64,000 nucleotides of DNA. It comes from JABCYV01 sp035512155. GTDB lineage: Bacteria; Acidobacteriota; Terriglobia; Terriglobales; Acidobacteriaceae. This document shows, one piece after another, positions 44,019 through 51,051 of this stretch (within the stretch, counting starts at the first letter, position 1; the number at the start of each line of letters is the position of its first letter). The notes below the pieces were generated by a model that did not search any database, was not told the origin of the DNA, and worked only from the letters and a program-made list of their open reading frames with translations. The stretch lies in the NCBI GenBank assembly GCA_035512155.1, contig DATKEN010000122.1, positions 1-64,000 of the forward strand. Direction: 5' to 3'. A program made the translations under genes and the position numbers.

Positions 44019-44804
44019 CTACTTCAAGCCCAGGGCGCCATTGTACTGTTGAACCACGCCGTAGCATTCGCAGGCGGCATTCTCCAGACCTTTCCGGTCC
44101 ACAACTCTAACCGCCCCGCGCATATATTGGATCAGACCTTTTCGCTGCAGGAGACCGGCTGCCAGGCTCACCGTGGGGCGCCCGGTCCCTAACATCGTGG
44201 CCAGAAAATCGTGGGTGATGGGCAGCCATTCGGAGTCGACGCGGTCTTGACTCATGAGGAGCCATCGCGCGAGCCGTTGGTCAATGTCATGCAGCCGATT
44301 GCAGGCGGCTATCTGCGCCATCTGCAAACCCTGCATGTGAGCATACCGATTCAGTAACAGATGGAGGTTGGGAGCTGACGCGAGAGTGCTCTTCAACATC
44401 CGAGCCCTCAAACGCACACCCTCTCCGCTGATCTGTACCACGGCGCGATAAGGACTCTGATCCAACCCAACGGTCAACAATGCGCCTACGATGCCTTCCC
44501 TGCCGACGAGGCCGACTTCCACGCTTCTGCCATCGGTGGTGGCAACGACTAGTGAGACCATGCCTTGATTGAGGAAGTAACCGCGCTCAATTCGACCTCT
44601 CGGCTCCTGCAGGACCAGATGGTTCTCGAGATCAACGAATTCCAGATGGGGCCGAAGCAGGTGGTATTCGTAATCTGGGATGGACAGCAAAATGTGGTTC
44701 TTGATTGGCCGACCGCTGGGATCGGTCCGTTCGCCCGCTCGCAATGGTGTTGCAACCTCGATTGCAGAAGGCTGGCTGATATCCGCTGAAGTTCGTGTTG
44801 CCAC
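44019..44804 (-). CDS. Crp/Fnr-family regulator, copy 2
   Basis: 261 residues from a GTG with AAGGAGCATT upstream. It shares the barrel (EPRGRIERGYFLNQGMVSLV) and HTH (DFLATMLGTGRPTVSLAAG) with copy 1, with the same AACNRLHDIDQRLARWLLMSQDRVDSE dimer-helix region (shown in part), so the pair arose by tandem duplication. They differ most in the first 45 residues and in the cassette region (GVRLRARMLKSTL). No cAMP or haem ligand motif is visible. Confidence 0.87.
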   Translation of the reverse strand: MATRTSADISQPSAIEVATPLRAGERTDPSGRPIKNHILLSIPDYEYHLLRPHLEFVDLENHLVLQEPRGRIERGYFLNQGMVSLVVATTDGRSVEVGLVGREGIVGALLTVGLDQSPYRAVVQISGEGVRLRARMLKSTLASAPNLHLLLNRYAHMQGLQMAQIAACNRLHDIDQRLARWLLMSQDRVDSEWLPITHDFLATMLGTGRPTVSLAAGLLQRKGLIQYMRGAVRVVDRKGLENAACECYGVVQQYNGALGLK

Positions 44805-44925
44805 AATGCTCCTTCTGTTCGAATTGCTAAGATGCAGCGGCGCGCCGGGGAATCACCTTAAAACAGAAAAGGGAAAACCTCATTTACAGAGGAAAAAACG
44901 GGCGAAGCCAGTCTCTTCGGGATAT

Positions 44926-44965
44926 GAGAAGAAAAGACGCTGCGAGGTTTTGGCCTCGCAGCGTC
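44926..44965 (-). terminator. Intrinsic terminator of the YXWGXW protein gene
   Basis: Perfect 12-bp stem GACGCTGCGAGG/CCTCGCAGCGTC with a six-base loop, followed on the minus strand by TTTTCTTCTC, 18 bp after the stop. Confidence 0.92.
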
Positions 44966-44983
44966 AAGCCGTGCCAAGCAATA

Positions 44984-46126
44984 CTACTTTTTAGGCGGCC
45001 GGGGCGGAGGCGGCTGCTGTCTTGTTTGCAACTTCTCCTGCTGCTGCGTGTGTCTTTGCTCCAATTGCTGCGTCTGTTGCTGATGCCGCTGCTCCAGCTG
45101 CTGCGTTCTGGCTTCAGGAGCCTTCTGCTGCTGCATTCGCTGGTGTTCCTTCTCCTGCTGCTGTTGTAGTTTCTGGTGTTCCTGATTCTGCCTGGCGATC
45201 AGCTTTTCCTGCTGTTGCTGGTATTTTTGGTCCCGCTTGGGATTCCCCGTGTTAGGAGGAGTGGCCGTGCTGTGCGGGGAGAGATCTCGAGCGTGGGCTG
45301 TACCGCCGGGCCGTGGAACATTATTATCCGGACGCGGAGCCCTAGTGTTGGCGCGCGCCTCAGTTGCGGCACGATTGGCCGGAGGATTATAAGGCGCCCC
45401 CGCCTGTTTGGCTGGTACGACTTCGCGCCCGCTGAACGCTCCCGGTTTCTGCGTCGCAGCGACTGGCGGTTTGCCGTGGTTCGCGGATGCTCTTAGCTCG
45501 GGGTTCCCGCGCGCAGCCCGCACATGTTGAGTTTGAGCCGCTGCGGGTGGAATGTGTCTCTGGCGGGCGGCAGCTTCCTCTTCGGGTGTCGGACGCGCAT
45601 TCACTCCGCCGTTCCCGCCGTTATAGCTAACGCGGTTGATCGTGGTGGTATTGTTGACCACAGTTGTGTTGTACACGTTGTGAATATTAGTGATATTTAC
45701 GTTGTTCACTGAGCGATTGTAATAAAACTGTCCATGCTCCCAACGCCCGCCTTCATATCCGCGGCCGAAGTAACCGAAGCCATAAACGATTCCGCCATAG
45801 AAACCTACAACCGGCCCCCAATATCCTTCGTGGAAAATAAAGGCTTCGCCACCCCAACCCCAGTATCCCGGGGTCCAAAGGAAACCGACCTCCGGTGCCA
45901 ACACCCACGTACCAGGCACCCAGTAATAATCGCCGATATCGTAGTCGTAGGCCCAGTAGCCAGGCGTCCAGATGTAACCCTCGCCCGGGCACAGCGGCTG
46001 CTCGTAGACCGGCAGGGCAGGCGGACCAAACGTTACGGAGACGCCGATCTGGGCGAGCGATCCAGCTGAGACGACCAGAATCACAAGCGCGAATAACACT
46101 GAACGAACTTTGGGAATCATGTGCAT
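44984..46126 (-). CDS. Secreted YXWGXW-repeat protein with Gln-rich coiled coil
   Basis: 380 residues from the ATG at 46126 (GGAGAATGCCCA upstream). A signal peptide (about 1-25) precedes a Trp/Tyr/Gly-rich segment (about 40-130) with repeated YIWTPGYWAYD, YYWVPGTW and FLWTPGYWGWGG units, the YXWGXW repeat family. An Asn/Thr/Val stretch and a Pro-rich linker follow, and a Gln/Lys/Glu-rich coiled coil (about 305-370) ends in PPPPRPPKK. It probably lies in the periplasm or on the surface; function unknown. The aromatic repeats usually form a beta-rich domain that coats the outer membrane. Confidence 0.8.
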   Translation of the reverse strand: MHMIPKVRSVLFALVILVVSAGSLAQIGVSVTFGPPALPVYEQPLCPGEGYIWTPGYWAYDYDIGDYYWVPGTWVLAPEVGFLWTPGYWGWGGEAFIFHEGYWGPVVGFYGGIVYGFGYFGRGYEGGRWEHGQFYYNRSVNNVNITNIHNVYNTTVVNNTTTINRVSYNGGNGGVNARPTPEEEAAARQRHIPPAAAQTQHVRAARGNPELRASANHGKPPVAATQKPGAFSGREVVPAKQAGAPYNPPANRAATEARANTRAPRPDNNVPRPGGTAHARDLSPHSTATPPNTGNPKRDQKYQQQQEKLIARQNQEHQKLQQQQEKEHQRMQQQKAPEARTQQLEQRHQQQTQQLEQRHTQQQEKLQTRQQPPPPRPPKK

Positions 46127-46146
46127 TGGGCATTCTCCTGTCCGGC

Positions 46147-46398
46147 TCATCCAAAGATTACTCTTACTGGGGGTTGGCTTGCGGCTGTGAGCAGCGTTGG
46201 ATTGAGCGGCGCTCATCGTGAATCAAAAACCGACGACACAGTCTACGCTGTTCGGGCCCCCATCACGAAATGCAAGATTAGAGAGGTCACGGCGAATAGG
46301 AGTAACAGGTGAATGAGTCCACCGGCCACGTGGAACACAGTGAAACCACCAATCCAGGCAATCAACAGAATTACGAACAGTATTGTCCAGATGCTCAT
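46147..46398 (-). CDS. lmo0937-family membrane protein, possibly frameshifted near its end
   Basis: AAGGAG precedes the ATG at 46398. The first 46 residues match the family (MSIWTILFVILLIAWIGGF, HVAGGLIHLLLLFAV). In the copy at 30986 the protein stops four to nine residues after this point. Here the frame runs on for 37 basic, unrelated residues to 46147. One extra G in the GGGG run at 46258-46261 would give the expected ending MGARTA-stop. This suggests a one-base deletion or a sequence error. Confidence 0.65.
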
Positions 46399-46658
46399 AG
46401 CTGCTCCTTACAGGGATGGTCAGATGAAAGCGGCGGTTGAAGAGTTGTTTGCTTCCCGCAGGGGATTAGAAGGAAAAAGCCCCCGCAAGGTTCTCACTCT
46501 GAGGAAGGATTCAGGATTCGCCAGAAATTGATCAGGCGCTGATTAGTGTTGAAACAGGCCCATATTCGAACGCTGGCGGCTTTTCGCGAAAACATGCTGC
46601 AGGAAAACAGATACCTGCGAGGGGAAGCAACACCTCAGGCTCTGTCAACGCGACACAA

Positions 46659-48149
46659 TTATCGCAGCGAAACTTGCATCAGGTTGTGCTTCCTGTCGCT
46701 CGTAATCTGAAGGGTGTTCTCGCTGTTCGCGGCAAAGGTTCCCGCGACGGTCTTGGAGTGGTCGTACAAGTCGGGGGCGGATTGGATACGTACTCTTACC
46801 TCGTGCTTACCCGCGGGAATCCACACCGAGTCGGATTCATTACCTTGAACTTTTCGAAAAACAAGCCCATGAGTCTTCTTTTCGCCCTGCAAGGTTTGGC
46901 TGTAAACCAATTGGCTGTCGGACCAAATTGAAATCTCGGCCTTGGCGAAATCGTGAGTAACTTCTATCCGTAGCTTTGTAGTCTCTGGGCTCTTGACCAG
47001 CTGATGTCGCGGCCGTGGGGACACGGCACGTGCAACCAGACCGTTCGTGGTCACCGGTGGAGTGAGCGTTGTGGTCACCGGTGGAGTGAGCGTTGTGGTG
47101 ACCGGTGGCGCTACCGTAACAATCGTACGCGACGCGAAGAAAAACACGATCCCGGCAATCAGCACAAAAACAGGCGCAAAAAAGCTCCATGGTGCCCGCA
47201 ACCATCGCGTCACCTCTGCCGGGGAAAGCCGCAACTGCTTCCGAGGGCGGAGAATCCCGTAGCCGCTAGGGTCGGCGATCTGCAGATTTTTCTGAGTGCC
47301 GGACAAAGCCGTGTTTTGTCGCAATTGTTGGATGGCAAGAGCCATTTCAAGACCGGTCTGGTAGCGCTCGGAGGGATTCTTTGCCATGGCGCGTGCGACC
47401 ATCTGCGCAAGTTCTGGCGGAAAGTCCGAATCGAACGCCGTCACTGAAACCGGCTCGTGGTGGACTACTTTGAAACAAACCGTCGTCGCGCTGTTGCCCT
47501 GAAAAGGCCTGTGGCCCGTGAGCATGGTGTATAGAATCACGCCCAGGGAAAACAAGTCGGAACGAGCATCTACGCCATCTCCGCGCAACTGTTCAGGAGC
47601 CATGAAGGCCGGGCTGCCCAGGACCTGACCCGGAAGAGTCATGTGCGCCTGATTCAATTTCGCAATCCCAAAATCGGCGATTTTAGCCTTCCCGCTAGCC
47701 GTCAGAAGTATGTTGGCAGGCTTGATGTCGCGATGCACGACGCCTTGAGCGTGAGCGTAATCGAGAGCCTCAGCCAGCTCTTGTGCGAGTTCAAGCGCCG
47801 GTTTGAGGGGCAGCTTTTTGTTTTCCCCGGACAGCAGGGTGTGAAGTGACTGCCCAGTTACGTACTCCATAACGATATAAGGGGAGCGTGTTTCCGTCTC
47901 CTCGCCTACATCGAACACGGTGACGATGCCGGGGTGCGACAACCGCCCTGCCGCCTGGGCTTCTGTAAAGAACCGCTCCCGATACTCGGCTTCTTGTGCA
48001 GGATCCAGTCCGATCAACGAGATTGTCTTGATGGCTACTATCCGATCGATCTTAGGGTCGCGGGCGCGGCACACAATGCCCATGGCGCCGCGTCCAACTT
48101 CCGCGTCGATCTCATATCGGCCCAGGCGTGTGCCTACCCGCGTAGTCAT
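46659..48149 (-). CDS. Membrane-anchored Ser/Thr protein kinase (PknB-like)
   Basis: This 496-residue protein has a Hanks-type kinase domain (about 10-275): GRGAMGIV, Lys in VAIKT (about 40), catalytic HRDIKPANI (about 139), DFGIAK and APEQLRGDG. A linker and one transmembrane segment (FFAPVFVLIAGIVFFFA, about 322) follow, and then an extracytoplasmic Thr/Pro-rich stem made of two and a half TLTPPVTT units, encoded by a 24-bp DNA repeat at 47047-47115. A small C-terminal beta domain has a carbohydrate- or protein-binding look (WSDSQLVYSQTLQGEKK). The substrate is unknown; the STAS protein at 48749 is a possible local target only by position. Confidence 0.88.
   Translation of the reverse strand: MTTRVGTRLGRYEIDAEVGRGAMGIVCRARDPKIDRIVAIKTISLIGLDPAQEAEYRERFFTEAQAAGRLSHPGIVTVFDVGEETETRSPYIVMEYVTGQSLHTLLSGENKKLPLKPALELAQELAEALDYAHAQGVVHRDIKPANILLTASGKAKIADFGIAKLNQAHMTLPGQVLGSPAFMAPEQLRGDGVDARSDLFSLGVILYTMLTGHRPFQGNSATTVCFKVVHHEPVSVTAFDSDFPPELAQMVARAMAKNPSERYQTGLEMALAIQQLRQNTALSGTQKNLQIADPSGYGILRPRKQLRLSPAEVTRWLRAPWSFFAPVFVLIAGIVFFFASRTIVTVAPPVTTTLTPPVTTTLTPPVTTNGLVARAVSPRPRHQLVKSPETTKLRIEVTHDFAKAEISIWSDSQLVYSQTLQGEKKTHGLVFRKVQGNESDSVWIPAGKHEVRVRIQSAPDLYDHSKTVAGTFAANSENTLQITSDRKHNLMQVSLR
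47047..47115. repeat. 24-bp tandem repeat in the kinase stem
   Basis: GTGGTCACCGGTGGAGTGAG plus CGTT is repeated almost 3 times, encoding TLTPPVTT units. This is a likely site of length variation. Confidence 0.75.
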
Positions 48150-48748
48150 CGTTTCGGTTTCTAGTTTCGAGTTCTGGGAGAGCCAACTTAAATGTTAGAT
48201 CGTTTCTGTGGCCGGGTATGTGTCGCAAACGGCACTTCCTATTACGTCCGTAATGTCGGAGGGGTGACTATCGGGGGATCATTTTCGCTCTTGCGGAGGA
48301 CTAGAGCCTCATAGCACGAGAGATCATGGGCAAAATTAAGAAGCCCCGCGCATCCTGGGGAGAGGATACCGGGGCGAATGGGTAACATGTTCGGATGTTC
48401 CAATAGTAGGGATGACGTGGGGCGGCATGGAATACAGTAATCGCTGTAGAAAGCCTGATTACGCACTGTAGGTTTGCCACAGCCACCGATCGCGCGCGCA
48501 TGGCGCCGAACTTTTCGGACATCGGTGCTTCGTTGCGCCCGCCGTTTGTATTCCCCCCTTTTTGATGGGAAAGAATAGCCGCTGTAGACGGCTGCTACAG
48601 TGTTACCCGTATTGCATAATTTCTCGACTTTTCCCCAAAATCTTCCTAGTTCTCAAATTCGTTACGGCATCCTGGACGGCAAACACAAGAGGATGCGCAT
48701 GGCATCTCACTTGCTCGGCGAAGCTACTGAGAGTGGCCGGAGGGAATC
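48150..48748. other. 600-bp intergenic region with hairpins
   Basis: No supported gene. A stacked hairpin GCCCCG/CGGGGC with ATCCT/AGGAT inside (48343-48375) is followed on the minus strand by a short U-rich tail, so it may be an orphan terminator. CTGTAG-N7-CTACAG lies at 48582-48600. The promoter of the STAS gene should be at the right end. Confidence 0.35.
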
Positions 48749-49141
48749 ATGCTGAATATGTACACGGACACGATCGGTGACATGGCGGTCGTCGAATGCG
48801 AAGGCAGTATCGCTCGAAGCGATGAGGCCACCAGGCTTCGGGAAACCGTCACTTCCTATACTCATGCCCACGTCATCATCATCGACCTCTCGGAAGTCAA
48901 CTACACCGAAAACACCGGACTAGCGGTGCTGGCATTCCTCCAGAGATGGGCTCGTGAAAATGACATCCAGCTGAAACTGTTTAACCCCTCCGCTTTCGTG
49001 CGGCATCAACTGAAATGCGCGGGCGAAACCTTCCAATTTGAATTCGCCTCGCTACAAGAGGCGATGGCGCTGCTCACGCAAGCTGACCCTCAAATGCACT
49101 GGCTACAGAAGGACAGCGATCTTCGACACTCAGCAGCGTAA
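48749..49141 (+). CDS. STAS-domain protein (anti-sigma factor antagonist type)
   Basis: 130 residues after a GGAGGGAATC ribosome site. The STAS core is clear: VVECEGSIARSDEATRLRE (about 14-32), IIIDLSEVNYTENTGLAVL (about 47-65) with the Thr/Asn positions where the phosphorylatable Ser normally sits (here Thr, Asn), and QLKLFNPSAFVRHQL. The short C-terminal tail is polar. STAS proteins sequester anti-sigma kinases. No kinase of the RsbW type lies next to it; the Ser/Thr kinase upstream is divergent. Confidence 0.8.
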   Translation: MLNMYTDTIGDMAVVECEGSIARSDEATRLRETVTSYTHAHVIIIDLSEVNYTENTGLAVLAFLQRWARENDIQLKLFNPSAFVRHQLKCAGETFQFEFASLQEAMALLTQADPQMHWLQKDSDLRHSAA

Positions 49142-49340
49142 GTCGCCAAGCGAATTGTGCGAGAGCCAGTCGAGCCTAATGGGAAGTGTTCCCGGGGTTT
49201 CGGCTGCGTGCCTTGAGTTGCTCTCTACCTTCGAGCCCTGTCTCCTACTCGGCCCGTCACAAGGTTGTACGGAAGAACGCTTATAGAGTAGTGATGTCTC
49301 TGTGGGCTGAGCGGAACCCGGAGGACAACTCCAGGGAGCT

Positions 49341-49652
49341 TCAGGAAGCTCTACTTGTTCGCTTGTGCACCGTCCCTTGGCGCTTGATTCGTTTTGAAAG
49401 TAGGACCTTGGCTCTTTTCAGTTCTGCCCGCCGCTCGACCGTCAGCCCTCGGCCCGCCCGGTTGATGAAGTAAGTGAGCATACGCATGCCGGACCCTGGG
49501 CCTTTGGGCGACACTTTCTTCGAAGCCAGAACCCTGGCGATGGCGGCGGCGCTCTTGGTAAATAGTCCCGGAGGAGGGTGAGTGGAGTCGGTCTTCACAC
49601 TCGCTACCCATCGCTTCTTTTGTTCTCTGTCAGGTGCGTGTTTACTTGGCAT
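49341..49652 (-). CDS. DUF3175 protein
   Basis: 103 residues from the ATG at 49652, directly after AAAGGAGGATC. KKRWVASVKTDS, PGLFTKSAAAIARVLA, MRMLTYFINRAGRGLTVERR and AELKRAKVLL follow the DUF3175 pattern. It is very basic and small and may bind nucleic acid; the function is not known. A longer frame upstream to 49712 is not needed. A 78-codon frame (49642-49878) overlaps its start and might be a coupled gene, but I cannot support it further. Confidence 0.75.
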   Translation of the reverse strand: MPSKHAPDREQKKRWVASVKTDSTHPPPGLFTKSAAAIARVLASKKVSPKGPGSGMRMLTYFINRAGRGLTVERRAELKRAKVLLSKRIKRQGTVHKRTSRAS

Positions 49653-50097
49653 GATCCTCCTTTTCGCAGATTGAGATGCGTTCTCGCAACGCGCGATGCA
49701 CGGCTCCAACACGGTCAGCCATAAAATGTAAGTGCAGGATTTCTTCGGGCGCTGTACGGTGGAGCTCGGATCTCCTCACTCCCGCTCGGAGTTTGTCGTC
49801 GCGGTGGGCACTTAGTCGGGTCTTCGCTTGCTCCGTATGCGGTGGCCACTGTCCATCCTTCATCGATTCTGCGTGCACCCGACTCTGAGTCTCGTCACCA
49901 GCAGATGCGCGCTTTCATAAACGACCTCAGTCAAGTGGCCCGATTGGCAAACAAGAAACAAGCTGCACAGGCTCCGGGCGGACCTTCGAAGGGGATAGCT
50001 CCGCGAGCAGACTACAGTAAACCGTCAAAGAGACTACAGAACCCATTCGATTCCGCCCCCATCACGGGGCCATCTACGTTAGCAACAGGAGGTTCGT

Positions 50098-50574
50098 ATG
50101 CCGGAAAAGGAAACCATACAGCGCGCCCAGGAAGATGCCCGGGAAGGTAAGGCACCCAGCACGTAGGCGGGAGAATTCGTGCGAGAAGAGATGCATCACG
50201 TGCGAGAGGCTAAGCACGGCGCCGCCTCAACCAAGCAAGCCATCGCGATTGGACTTTCAAAAGCGCGCCGCTCGGGTGTCCGTCTAGCCGCGCCTGGCAG
50301 AGGCAAGGCTTCCGCAAAAACCAGGCAGCAGGCCAGCCGCGACTATCGCAAGGGGCAGAATAAATCGGCTCGCAAGACCTCCAGAACGCGTTCTCGCGCG
50401 ACCCGCACCGCGCTCAAGAAAAAAGGGCACAGTGCCGCCTCAAGCCAATCTCTGTCCAGGCAGGCGCGAAGCGCCGCCCGTAAACGAGGCTCGGCCGCCC
50501 GCCACCTTGCCGCGATGAAGGCAGTCCGCACCAAGAAAGCCGCAAGTAGCCATACCACGCGGAAGGCAGCCTAG
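50098..50574 (+). pseudogene. DUF6496 protein gene interrupted by an in-frame amber codon
   Basis: A perfect ribosome site (AGGAGG, five bases before the ATG at 50098) starts MPEKETIQRAQEDAREGKAP. Codon 23 is TAG (50164-50166), after which the same frame runs on from AGEFVREEMHHVREAKHG through a Lys/Arg/Ala/Ser-rich tail to 50574. I recall homologues as one continuous protein with Gln (CAG) at that position, so CAG to TAG is a single change. The downstream part remains open and could start from GTG 50179 or ATG 50191. Either a fresh nonsense mutation, readthrough, or sequence error. Confidence 0.7.
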
Positions 50575-50636
50575 CGCCGCCACAAGTTAAAGATGGTTGT
50601 GCAACGGAAACCGCTGGCTTCAGCTACACCGGACAA

Positions 50637-50894
50637 TTACGCGGCGGCATTCCTGGGTATCGCGAGGCAAGGCCTCAAGGCCTGGAGCGAGAAAAGAGCA
50701 TTGTCCAACGCTTGCCGTTCTTGAGCGTCGCACCCAGGTTCTTCGAGCAGTTGGCGTCTACGCAGTCTAATCGCACGCTGAGCCTCGGAAATTTTCTCTG
50801 GAATGATCGTTTTGTCGCTCTCAAACAAGGCAGCTATATACAGTTCTTTCCAGTTCCGCGTTCGTTCGGATTCGGATAGAGAACTATGGCGCAT
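50637..50894 (-). CDS. Small helical protein, paralogue C
   Basis: 85 residues from the ATG at 50894 (GGAGG eight bases upstream). NWKELYIAALFESDKTIIPEK, ISEAQRAIRLRRRQLLEE and ERQALDNALFSLQAL align with paralogues A and B near 42.7 kb. No membrane segment. Function unknown. Confidence 0.62.
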   Translation of the reverse strand: MRHSSLSESERTRNWKELYIAALFESDKTIIPEKISEAQRAIRLRRRQLLEEPGCDAQERQALDNALFSLQALRPCLAIPRNAAA

Positions 50895-51051
50895 AGTTCC
50901 ATCCTCCGCACTTAGCAGTAAATCAGACCCCTTATCAACGTCATTGTCATTCGAGATCAGCAATACAAATGGCACAATCAGGTAAATGCTCGATTTACTT
51001 TGGAGTAAACCGCAAGCCCCCAGCGGAATCAGATCGCGCAGCGATTTCAGG

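Noticed and set aside
49642..49878. 78-codon frame overlapping the DUF3175 start
   Set aside because: The overlap is compatible with coupling, but there is no ribosome site and no recognisable fold.
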